From the NCBI RefSeq assembly GCF_963676475.1, contig NZ_OY781106.1, positions 124,001 to 188,000 of the forward strand: a stretch of DNA of 64,000 nucleotides, read 5' to 3'. Every line of letters starts with the position of its first letter. Position 1 is the first letter of the stretch. This DNA is from an uncultured Celeribacter sp. GTDB taxonomy: Bacteria; Pseudomonadota; Alphaproteobacteria; Rhodobacterales; Rhodobacteraceae. The notes under the pieces were generated by a model, which saw only the letters and a program-made list of their open reading frames with translations, ran no database searches and had not been told where the DNA came from. This document shows, in pieces, positions 52,080 through 59,822 of the stretch. The position numbers were made by a program, and so were the translations under genes.

Positions 52080-52451
52080 ATGGTTTTTGCGACGCTGCGC
52101 CTTTTCCTGTTTCTCGCGCTCATGCTCGGGATTGTGGGGCCGAAATCTTCGGCCCTCTTGGCGCAGCTTGGCCTCATTCATACACAGGTGATTGTGATCT
52201 GTACCGGCGATGGGCTTCAGACCATCACGCTGGATGCCGATGGCAATCCCATCGAGCACGAAGACGCCAAATCGCAACCCTGTCCGCTCTGCCATGTCAC
52301 CTCGACAGTGGTGGGCATGACCTTGGACAATCCCTATCCGGCCACGCATCGGCTGGCCGATTATCCGAAACCCGATGAGGTTTCGGGCCGCGGCGCCCCC
52401 TATGTGCACCGCTTTGCGCGGGCACCGCCTGCGTCTCTGATCCTTTCCTGA
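52080..52451 (+). CDS. DUF2946-like small secreted/membrane protein
   Basis: 123 residues with a hydrophobic N-terminus (LRLFLFLALMLGIVGP) and a CPLCHV motif (about residue 75) that could bind a metal, as in DUF2946 proteins seen beside TonB-dependent and copper/heme uptake genes. It precedes the PepSY protein on the same strand by 80 bases, so it likely belongs with it. Function not established; metal handling is inferred from the CxxCH motif and neighbour. Confidence 0.65.
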   Translation: MVFATLRLFLFLALMLGIVGPKSSALLAQLGLIHTQVIVICTGDGLQTITLDADGNPIEHEDAKSQPCPLCHVTSTVVGMTLDNPYPATHRLADYPKPDEVSGRGAPYVHRFARAPPASLILS

Positions 52452-52531
52452 GACATCTGAAAACCAATACCGACCTGATCCGGGCCGCGCCGAAGGCGCG
52501 CTCCTGTCAGGCCATGAAAGGACGTGAGACC

Positions 52532-53938
52532 ATGGTCGCACTCGATCAATCTCCTGCGCAAAAGGCGCAAAACACAGCGGATCATTCCGCAAAATTCTAC
52601 CGCGCCGCATGGCGCTGGCATTTCTATGCCGGGCTTTATGTCATTCCGTTTTTCATCATGCTGGCGCTCACCGGCATGTTGATGATGTGGATCTCTTTTC
52701 TCGATGGAAGAGATGGCGAAAAAACCGCAGTCACGCCGCTTGAGGCGCCTCTGGCCGTGTCAGTTCAGGCACAAGCGGCACTCTCGGAGTTTCCCGATGG
52801 AGAACTGATCCAATATGTTGCGCCCCGCGCCGACAACCTGGCCGCCCTGTTTCGTGTCAACACAGAAGCCGGAGCAATGATGGTGGTGGTCGATCCCTAT
52901 ACCGCCGAGGTGATCGAAACCTTTCCACGACGCTCCGGTCTCTATGATCTGCTGGACAATACACATGGTGAGTTGCTGATCGGTGTGACCGGGGACCGTA
53001 TGGTCGAGATCGCCGCCTCCCTTGGGGTGATCCTTTTGGTCACGGGCCTCTATCTTTGGTGGCCGCGAGAGACACGTCTGCGCGACGCCTTGCTGCCACG
53101 CCTGCGCGCGCGGGGCAGGGCGCTTTGGAAGAATTTGCATTCGGTGGTCGGGATATGGATCTCTGTCATTCTGCTGTTCTTCCTCATTTCGGGCCTGTCA
53201 TGGGCCGGTGTCTGGGGCGAGAAAATGGTGCAGGCCTGGTCGAGCTTTCCGGCCGAAAAATGGGGCGCGCCGCTTTCGGATGTTCCGCATGGCGCGATGA
53301 ATGACGGTCCCAAAGAGGTGCCATGGGCGCTTGAACAAACGCTCATGCCTGCGTCCGGCTCGTTGTTTGGCGAGGAAGGGCTAAAGCCCGGCGTACCGGT
53401 GAGCCTGGATACGATGGATGCTTTGGCACGTGAGATTGGCTTTGATGCCCGGTATCAGATGAACCTGCCGATGGGGGAGACAGGCGTGTTTACCTTGTCT
53501 CGCGACAGTATGAACACGGATAGTCTTGATCCGATGTCGGACCGCACGGTCCATATTGATCGTTACAGCGGTAAAATCCTCGCGGATGTCCGATATGAGG
53601 ACTATTCTCTTATGGGCAAGGCGATGGCCGTGGGCATCGCCCTTCACATGGGGACGGTGGGGCTTTGGGTGATTTTGCTCAACACAGTCTACTGTCTTGC
53701 GGTGATTTTCCTCTGCGTCTCGGGCGCCGTGATGTGGTGGAAACGGCGTCCCGCTGGTAGCCTGCGCATCGCGCCGCCGCCCTTGCCGAAAAACATGCCG
53801 CTCTGGAAAGGGGCCGTGTCCATCGGTCTTGTGCTTTGTTTCGCCTTTCCAATGGCGGGGCTGACATTGCTGGTGGTTTTGCTGCTGGACTGGCTGGTGA
53901 TCAGCCGCATTCCGGCGTTGAAGCGGGCATTTTTGTGA
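52532..53938 (+). CDS. PepSY-associated TM-helix protein (PiuB-like)
   Basis: 468 residues with an N-terminal membrane helix (YAGLYVIPFFIMLALTGMLMM), a PepSY-type periplasmic part, and several later helices (IAASLGVILLVTGLYLWWP, then VVGIWISVILLFFLISGLSW). ATG 52532 follows AAAGGA; an in-frame ATG at 52514 lacks an SD. The PiuB/PepSY_TM family commonly flanks siderophore and metal uptake genes and may reduce metal-ligand complexes. No TonB receptor is in the window. Confidence 0.86.
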   Translation: MVALDQSPAQKAQNTADHSAKFYRAAWRWHFYAGLYVIPFFIMLALTGMLMMWISFLDGRDGEKTAVTPLEAPLAVSVQAQAALSEFPDGELIQYVAPRADNLAALFRVNTEAGAMMVVVDPYTAEVIETFPRRSGLYDLLDNTHGELLIGVTGDRMVEIAASLGVILLVTGLYLWWPRETRLRDALLPRLRARGRALWKNLHSVVGIWISVILLFFLISGLSWAGVWGEKMVQAWSSFPAEKWGAPLSDVPHGAMNDGPKEVPWALEQTLMPASGSLFGEEGLKPGVPVSLDTMDALAREIGFDARYQMNLPMGETGVFTLSRDSMNTDSLDPMSDRTVHIDRYSGKILADVRYEDYSLMGKAMAVGIALHMGTVGLWVILLNTVYCLAVIFLCVSGAVMWWKRRPAGSLRIAPPPLPKNMPLWKGAVSIGLVLCFAFPMAGLTLLVVLLLDWLVISRIPALKRAFL

Positions 53939-54042
53939 TCTGAGCCTAGGTATGGCCGGGTGCAAACCGTCCGGCCATCTCCGCGATCTGCTGTCTTTTA
54001 TGCGCTTGACTTGCGGACGCGGCCCCGCCAAGCCTTGGCCTC

Positions 54043-55491
54043 ATGACGGACCTGAGACCTGTTGGATATGTGATCGGCACGCTTGTCGCCCTTTTGGGGC
54101 TGACGATGGCGATTCCGATGGCCGTGGACCTGTTTATGGGGTCGGGCGAATGGCATGTATTCTTTCGCGCGGGTGTCATCACCTTTCTGATCGGCGGGGC
54201 TTTGACGCTCTCGACCCAGAACGGCCAGCAACAGGGCCTGTCGATCCAGCAGATGTTCCTTTTGACCACGCTCATTTGGCTCATCCTGCCGCTGTTCGGT
54301 GGCATTCCCTTTATCTTGGGTGCGACCGAGGCCAATCTGACCGACGCGTTTTTCGAGGCGATGTCGGGCATGACCACCACCGGCTCTACGGTCTTCTCGG
54401 GGCTTGATGATCTGCCCGAAGGCCTGCTGCTTTGGCGCTCCATGTTGCAATGGTTCGGCGGCGTCGGGATCATTGTGGTCGCCATGGTGTTCCTGCCCGA
54501 ACTGAAAGTGGGCGGCATGCAGGTGTTCCGCTCCGAAGCCTTTGAGACGGATGGCAAAGTCCTGCCGCGCGCCGGTGAGATTGCCTCGAGCATCTCGGTC
54601 ATCTATGTGGCGCTGACCTTCCTGTGTTTTCTGGGCTATGTCCTTGTCGGCATGTCGGTTTTTGACGCTCTGAACCACGCACTCACGACGCTTTCGACCG
54701 GTGGGTTTTCCACCCGAGACGCCTCTTTCGGCGCCTTTCAGGGCCCGGCGGAATATGTCTCGTCCTTCTTCATGATCCTGGCCTCGCTGCCCTTTGTCCG
54801 CTTTGTCCAGCTCATCGCAGGCACCGCAAAGCCTCTGTGGCGCGACACGCAAATCCACGCCTATCTGATCATCATTTTCGGCCTGACCATCGCCTTTGCA
54901 GTCTACCGTTTCGTGGTCAACGCCGATCATTTCGAACATTCCTTCCGCGAAGGTCTGTTCAACGTCACCTCGATCATTTCCGGCACCGGCTATGCCTCGA
55001 CGGATTACCAGCTTTGGGGCGCTTTCCCGGCGGTGGCGTTTTTCTTCATCGGCCTGATCGGCGGCTGCGCAGGCTCGACGGCCTGCTCCGTCAAGGTCTT
55101 CCGCTATCAGCTTTTGTGGGCCTCGATGCGGGCACAAATCCGTAAAATCCATAGCCCCAATGGCGTCTTCACGCCGCGCTACCAAGGTCACCCGGTGACC
55201 GAGGACGTGCTCTCCTCCGTCATGGCGTTCTTCTCGTTTTTCATTGTGACACTGGGCATCACGGCGGTGTTGTTGGCGGCCACGGGGCTTGATTTCATCA
55301 CCGCCATCTCCGGTGCGGCCACCGCCTTGGCCTGTGTGGGGCCGGGGCTGGGCGACATCATCGGGCCGTCGGGGAATTTCGAGACGATCAACGACCCTGC
55401 GAAATGGATTTTGGCGATCGCCATGCTGATCGGGCGGCTTGAAGTCATGTCGGTCTTCGCGCTTTTCACCATCCGGTTCTGGCGGGGGTAA
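54043..55491 (+). CDS. Trk/Ktr potassium-uptake membrane subunit TrkH
   Basis: 482 residues. The four P-loop/selectivity segments are visible: TTTGSTV, LSTGGFST, SGTGYAS and CVGPGLG, giving the TrkH/KtrB K+ channel fold of about 10 helices. The NAD-binding regulatory partner TrkA is not in the window. It is followed at five bases by a membrane protein gene. Confidence 0.95.
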   Translation: MTDLRPVGYVIGTLVALLGLTMAIPMAVDLFMGSGEWHVFFRAGVITFLIGGALTLSTQNGQQQGLSIQQMFLLTTLIWLILPLFGGIPFILGATEANLTDAFFEAMSGMTTTGSTVFSGLDDLPEGLLLWRSMLQWFGGVGIIVVAMVFLPELKVGGMQVFRSEAFETDGKVLPRAGEIASSISVIYVALTFLCFLGYVLVGMSVFDALNHALTTLSTGGFSTRDASFGAFQGPAEYVSSFFMILASLPFVRFVQLIAGTAKPLWRDTQIHAYLIIIFGLTIAFAVYRFVVNADHFEHSFREGLFNVTSIISGTGYASTDYQLWGAFPAVAFFFIGLIGGCAGSTACSVKVFRYQLLWASMRAQIRKIHSPNGVFTPRYQGHPVTEDVLSSVMAFFSFFIVTLGITAVLLAATGLDFITAISGAATALACVGPGLGDIIGPSGNFETINDPAKWILAIAMLIGRLEVMSVFALFTIRFWRG

Positions 55492-55496
55492 CACGC

Positions 55497-56207
55497 ATGG
55501 CGGAAAAGAATGAGCACGTCCTGAGCTTTTACCGCGTGCGTCAGGCGCTTGGCCTTGTGGCGTTGATCCTGCCGTTTCTGTTGATCGGCGGCGGCTTGCC
55601 CCTCGACGATCACCTGCGCGATTCCGTATCGAACTATTTCTTTTCGCCGCTCAGAGAGGCTTTCGTCGGCTCGCTTTTCGCCATCGGTGTGTTCCTGATT
55701 TCCTACAAGGGCTACCCGCGCCGTCGGGGCGAGACTTTTTCGGATCAGGTCCTTTCAAGTATTGCGGGCGTTTCCGCGCTTTTGGTGGCGGTCTTTCCGT
55801 CTTTGGACGATTGCGTCGTGGTCAAAGCGAGTGAGAGCGACAGCTGCACCTTGCCAGAGATCACCGTGACGCAAAAACTTGTCGGCGTCGATTTGTCCGC
55901 TTGGGTCCATAACCTCTCGGCGGTGGTGTTTTTCCTCTGCCTCGTGGTGTTCTGCCTCGTGCAATTCCCCAAAACCCAAAGCCGCGTGCGCCCCTATATC
56001 TACAAAGCCTGCGGCTACGGCATCCTCGTGGCACTGGCGGTGATCACCGGGTCTTTCGTCTATGCGCGCTGGGGCGGGGGACAGGCTTTTGTCGACCGCC
56101 ACAACATCGTCTTTTGGGGCGAGGCCGTGGGCATCTGGATTTTCGCGCTGGCGTGGCTGACTAAGGGCAAGGCGGATCAGGCGGCTTTGGCCTTGTTTCG
56201 GGCGTGA
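55497..56207 (+). CDS. Multi-pass membrane protein of unknown function
   Basis: 236 residues with about six hydrophobic helices (ALGLVALILPFLLIGGGLPL first). SVSNYFFSPLREAFVGSLFAIG and the Asp/Cys pair in SLDDCVVVKASESDSC stand out. The pattern resembles DUF998-like membrane proteins but I cannot be sure. It starts five bases after trkH, so it is probably coupled to it. Confidence 0.72.
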   Translation: MAEKNEHVLSFYRVRQALGLVALILPFLLIGGGLPLDDHLRDSVSNYFFSPLREAFVGSLFAIGVFLISYKGYPRRRGETFSDQVLSSIAGVSALLVAVFPSLDDCVVVKASESDSCTLPEITVTQKLVGVDLSAWVHNLSAVVFFLCLVVFCLVQFPKTQSRVRPYIYKACGYGILVALAVITGSFVYARWGGGQAFVDRHNIVFWGEAVGIWIFALAWLTKGKADQAALALFRA

Positions 56208-56216
56208 GGCCAACGA

Positions 56217-56246
56217 AAAACCCCGCCGGTGAGGGCGGGGCTTTGT
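56217..56246. terminator. Bidirectional terminator, stronger on the minus strand
   Basis: CCCCGCC and GGCGGGG pair around GGTGAG, with five T on the minus side; it separates convergent genes. Confidence 0.85.
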
Positions 56247-56262
56247 GCGATCCAGATAAGGA

Positions 56263-58026
56263 TCAGTTCCAGCAGCTCACCAGAACCGTCATATCACGAC
56301 CGATGGTTGCCGGATCGCTGGTCTCGCTGGCGCCTTCCGAGGCGGACATGGTCACACCGTTTTCAGAGAGGAACCCGGCAATCTTTTCCATGTCATAGGC
56401 AAAGGCCACATCGTCGGGCAAATCGCGCCCCTGCGTCATAGCGGCAGAGGAGGCCAGCATGCCGATCACAGCGCCTGTGCTGGACAAAAGCGGGCCACCC
56501 GCTTCGCCCGGAAGTGTGGTCATTGCGAGGCGCAGGATGTCGTCTTCGCCGGACAGGCCTTTGTGCTCGGCCATCAGACCGTAGTTCAGCGTCGGCGCGC
56601 CAAGGCGGCCTTCGTAGGCAAAGCCGGAGACGGAAACCTCGGACTGAAGGCGCGGCAATTGGCTGTCGAATTGGGCGATCTCAAGCGGGGCCAGCGCCTG
56701 TGCCGGGGTCAAAAGCGCCATGCCGTCAGCCGTCGCGGTGACGGTCGCGTCATAGGTCTCGTCGAGGGTGATCTTGGCGCAGCTTGCGACCAGAGCGGCC
56801 TCGGTCAGAACGGTGCCTTTCTCGTCGACATAAAACCCGCTGCCGGCTTTTTCCGGGCGGCGGATGTCGAGACCGGCCATCAGGTCAATGTCTTGTTCCG
56901 CGCCGTCGCCATAGGCATCCGGCAACACGCCGTCGGTGGGCGCGAAGGACGCCTGCATGGCCTCCAAAGCCATCTGGTGACGTTTTTCGTCGGAGGTATT
57001 GCTCGGCGTCGGCCAGATCAGGGTCCAGCCTTTGACAACGCCATTCACCAGCTTCGCCTCGGTGTGGGACGTGATGCGGGAATTGGTGCCGGTGAGGCTA
57101 AAGCTGTTCTGATCACGCGACCGCGGGCCCTCCATCGGCACGATTTCGAGCGTTTGCATGATCTCATAAAGACCGCCCAAAGTGGCCGCATCGCCGGTTT
57201 GCGAGATCAAAAGCACCTGCGCCTCGGAGCCATCCTTGGCGGCATATTTCGCGAAAGGCGGCGTGTATTCGGAGAACTCTACGACACCTGTCGGCAGGGT
57301 GATCGCGATGCCCGCGACATCATCCACAACCGGGCGCAGATCGAGGCTGTTCACCACGTCCTGATAGGCGGCCAGAACTTCGGCGCGTTGGCGGGTGGTC
57401 AGAACGCCGGTGGCCTCATAGCCCTGCATCGCTTGCCATTCGGACATGGCGCGGCGCGTGCCGGGGCCGAAAGCGCCGTCGATGCCGGAATTATAGACGC
57501 CCGCAAAGCGCAGCGCGATTTGGAGCGCCTCACGCGCCGGTCGATCCAGCGCGCGCTCGGAGGCATGCGCCTGGGCCGGGGTCTCGTCCAGTTCGACGGG
57601 CTCCATCGCGGTTTCTACGACGTCTTCGGCGACTGCATCCGCCGCCGGGGCCTCGGTCGCTTGCGGAGTCTCAACAGGTGCGAGCGTAGAGACATTCACG
57701 CCGACCGGCCAAAAGGCGTCCTGAAAGCGGGTGCCGTCGGTCAGGTAGCTGTCGCCGGGAATGCGGCCTTGCGCGCGCAGAGCCAGACGGGCGGCCTCGG
57801 CCTCGGCTTCGGTGTCATAGGGACCGAGCGCGATGGCGTGCCAGCGGCCGGGCAGGTTGAAGCCCACGACATTGGGCAGCGCATTGGCATAACCTTGGGC
57901 GGCCTCCGTGGCCTGTGTCAGAGAGGGCTGGGCCTCGATCTGAATCCATTGGTCCGCCGAGAGAGCTGTGGTGAGAAACAGCGAAGCGGCAACGCCCAGA
58001 GGCGCGACTGCGAAAAACCTAGTCAT
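56263..58026 (-). CDS. Secreted SPOR/peptidoglycan-binding protein with a triad-less trypsin-like domain
   Basis: 587 residues. A signal peptide (about residues 1-24) precedes a SPOR-like region (about 25-95, WIQIEAQPSLTQATEAAQGY), a peptidoglycan-binding helical domain (about 155-215, IALRFAGVYNSGIDGAFGPG), an unknown middle domain, and a trypsin-like fold at the C-terminus. The usual His, Asp and Ser positions read VLTEAALVASC, DGMALLTP and GEAGGPLLS, in which the three catalytic residues are Ala, Gly and Ala. It is likely a non-catalytic binding protein. ATG 58026 is preferred; upstream codons look unconserved. Confidence 0.85.
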   Translation of the reverse strand: MTRFFAVAPLGVAASLFLTTALSADQWIQIEAQPSLTQATEAAQGYANALPNVVGFNLPGRWHAIALGPYDTEAEAEAARLALRAQGRIPGDSYLTDGTRFQDAFWPVGVNVSTLAPVETPQATEAPAADAVAEDVVETAMEPVELDETPAQAHASERALDRPAREALQIALRFAGVYNSGIDGAFGPGTRRAMSEWQAMQGYEATGVLTTRQRAEVLAAYQDVVNSLDLRPVVDDVAGIAITLPTGVVEFSEYTPPFAKYAAKDGSEAQVLLISQTGDAATLGGLYEIMQTLEIVPMEGPRSRDQNSFSLTGTNSRITSHTEAKLVNGVVKGWTLIWPTPSNTSDEKRHQMALEAMQASFAPTDGVLPDAYGDGAEQDIDLMAGLDIRRPEKAGSGFYVDEKGTVLTEAALVASCAKITLDETYDATVTATADGMALLTPAQALAPLEIAQFDSQLPRLQSEVSVSGFAYEGRLGAPTLNYGLMAEHKGLSGEDDILRLAMTTLPGEAGGPLLSSTGAVIGMLASSAAMTQGRDLPDDVAFAYDMEKIAGFLSENGVTMSASEGASETSDPATIGRDMTVLVSCWN

Positions 58027-58339
58027 GAAAACCCTTACTTTTGTCGAACGGGCCATAGGGGGTCCTGTCGCCCTTGTTCGTCGTCTTTTCTTCGGGCGCT
58101 AAGAAAACAGGTTTGGGGCCGAGGTCAATATCCGGGCGGTCCGAGAGGGGCAGAAATGGAGGATATGTGATCGAATTGGGCCGGATTTCGAGCGTTCCGC
58201 CGCGAAGGGCCGGGATTGACCCATGATTGACCCATGGGTGACATTGACGCCCCCGCCGGGCTTGCCTATTGAAGAGCCGCATTCGATGCGTGAAAACACG
58301 GCCATCACTTCTGGCGAAACCTCTGACGAAAGACGTCCC
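58027..58339. other. 313-base divergent region between protease-like gene and glyQ
   Basis: Contains a tandem 11-base duplication ATTGACCCATG (58215-58225, 58226-58236) and the glyQ promoter. The glyQ frame stays open through part of it by chance. No RNA gene is recognisable. Confidence 0.6.
58244..58272 (+). promoter_or_regulatory. Candidate sigma-70 promoter of the glyQ operon
   Basis: TTGACG, a 17-base spacer and TATTGA, about 68 bases before the glyQ ATG, giving a leader of roughly 60 bases. Two more TTGAC copies lie just upstream in the tandem repeat. Confidence 0.55.
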
Positions 58340-59296
58340 ATGTCCGAGACTGTAGACAAACCGCGTTCCTTTCAGGAAATCATCCTGAGGCTTCAGGCCT
58401 ATTGGGCCGGCAAAGGCTGTGCCGTGTTGCAGCCCTATGACATGGAAGTGGGCGCGGGGACCTTTCACCCGGCGACGACGTTGCGGTCCTTGGGGTCGAA
58501 CTCTTGGGCTGCGGCCTATGTTCAGCCCTCGCGTCGTCCGACCGACGGGCGCTATGGCGAGAACCCGAACCGGTTGCAGCACTACTACCAGTATCAGGTG
58601 CTGATCAAACCATCGCCGCCGGATTTGCAGGACCTCTATCTCGGCTCTCTGAAAGCCATCGGCATCGACACTGAACTGCATGACATCCGTTTCGTCGAGG
58701 ATGACTGGGAAAGCCCCACTTTGGGCGCCTGGGGTCTCGGTTGGGAGGTCTGGTGCGACGGCATGGAAGTGTCACAGTTTACCTATTTCCAACAGGTCGG
58801 CGGCCACGATTGCCATCCGGTCTCGGGCGAGCTGACCTACGGGCTGGAGCGTCTGGCGATGTATGTTCTGGGCGTCGATCACGTCATGGATATGCCCTAC
58901 AACGATCCCCAGGCGCCCATCGCGCTCAGCTATGGCGACGTGTTCAAACAGACCGAGGAAGAATACTCCCGGCATAATTTCGACGTCGCCAACACCGAGA
59001 AACTCCTGTCGGATTTCGTCAACGCCGAAAAGGAATGCCACGCCATTCTGGATCAGGACCACATTGATCCCAAGACCGGCAAACGCATCATCATGGCGCA
59101 TCCGGCCTATGATCAATGCATCAAGGCCTCGCATATCTTCAACCTGCTGGACGCGCGCGGCGTGATCTCCGTCACCGAGCGTCAGGCCTATATCGGGCGT
59201 GTCCGCGCGCTGGCCAAGGCCTGTGCAGATGCGTTCGTTCTGACCGAGGCGGGCGGCTGGAAAGTTGAAAACGTCTCGGGGACCGAGCCCGTATGA
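58340..59296 (+). CDS. glyQ: Glycyl-tRNA synthetase alpha subunit
   Basis: 318-residue class II aminoacyl-tRNA synthetase catalytic subunit. Motif-rich opening FQEIILRLQAYWAGKGCAVLQ, then YDMEVGAGTFHPATTL, YVQPSRRPTDGRYGENPNR and TYGLERLAMY. ATG 58340 begins at a typical glyQ start. The stop overlaps the next gene by four bases (ATGA). Confidence 0.97.
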   Translation: MSETVDKPRSFQEIILRLQAYWAGKGCAVLQPYDMEVGAGTFHPATTLRSLGSNSWAAAYVQPSRRPTDGRYGENPNRLQHYYQYQVLIKPSPPDLQDLYLGSLKAIGIDTELHDIRFVEDDWESPTLGAWGLGWEVWCDGMEVSQFTYFQQVGGHDCHPVSGELTYGLERLAMYVLGVDHVMDMPYNDPQAPIALSYGDVFKQTEEEYSRHNFDVANTEKLLSDFVNAEKECHAILDQDHIDPKTGKRIIMAHPAYDQCIKASHIFNLLDARGVISVTERQAYIGRVRALAKACADAFVLTEAGGWKVENVSGTEPV

Positions 59297-59820
59297 ATGG
59301 CAAACTGGTCGCAGGTGGTATCGTGATCTCCGCACTCGTCTTTGGCATCGGCCTCTATTATTCGCAGGTCTACGCCTATTATGAGCCAATCCCGGCCAAC
59401 GCCCCGGCGGCGTCTGTCCACGTGACCACCTTCGAGGGAAATTCTGAGGACATTCTGGCCGAAAATTTCACCGGCATCGACGCCGAGACGTCGCCGATCA
59501 AATTCCGCGCCTGTTTCACCACGCCCCTGTCCCTCTCGATGATGACGGAAACATTCCAGCCCTATGAACAAGCCACACCTCTGGTGGCACAGAGATGGTT
59601 CGACTGTTTCGATGCGGGCGCGATTGGCGCCGACATCGAGGCGGGCCGCGCTTTGGCTTTCCTCGGCGCTGAAAATTCTCCCTATGGCATCGACCGCGTG
59701 GTCGCCATCTACCCCGATGGCCGCGGCTTTGCCTGGAACCAGATCAACCGCTGCGGCGCGGCCGTGTTCGACGGCGACCCCGCACCCGTGGGCTGCCCGC
59801 CCGCTCCTGAAGGAAACTGA
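59293..59820 (+). CDS. DUF6446-like protein between glyQ and glyS
   Basis: 175 residues: a signal-anchor helix (LVAGGIVISALVFGIGLYYS) and a periplasmic part with four Cys (FRACFTTP, WFDCFDAG, INRCGAAV, VGCPPAP), probably disulfide-bonded. Its start overlaps glyQ by four bases and glyS follows after two, so translation is coupled to a cytosolic tRNA synthetase. The family is limited to roseobacters and relatives as far as I know, and its role is unknown. Confidence 0.78.
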   Translation: MNGKLVAGGIVISALVFGIGLYYSQVYAYYEPIPANAPAASVHVTTFEGNSEDILAENFTGIDAETSPIKFRACFTTPLSLSMMTETFQPYEQATPLVAQRWFDCFDAGAIGADIEAGRALAFLGAENSPYGIDRVVAIYPDGRGFAWNQINRCGAAVFDGDPAPVGCPPAPEGN

Positions 59821-59822
59821 CT

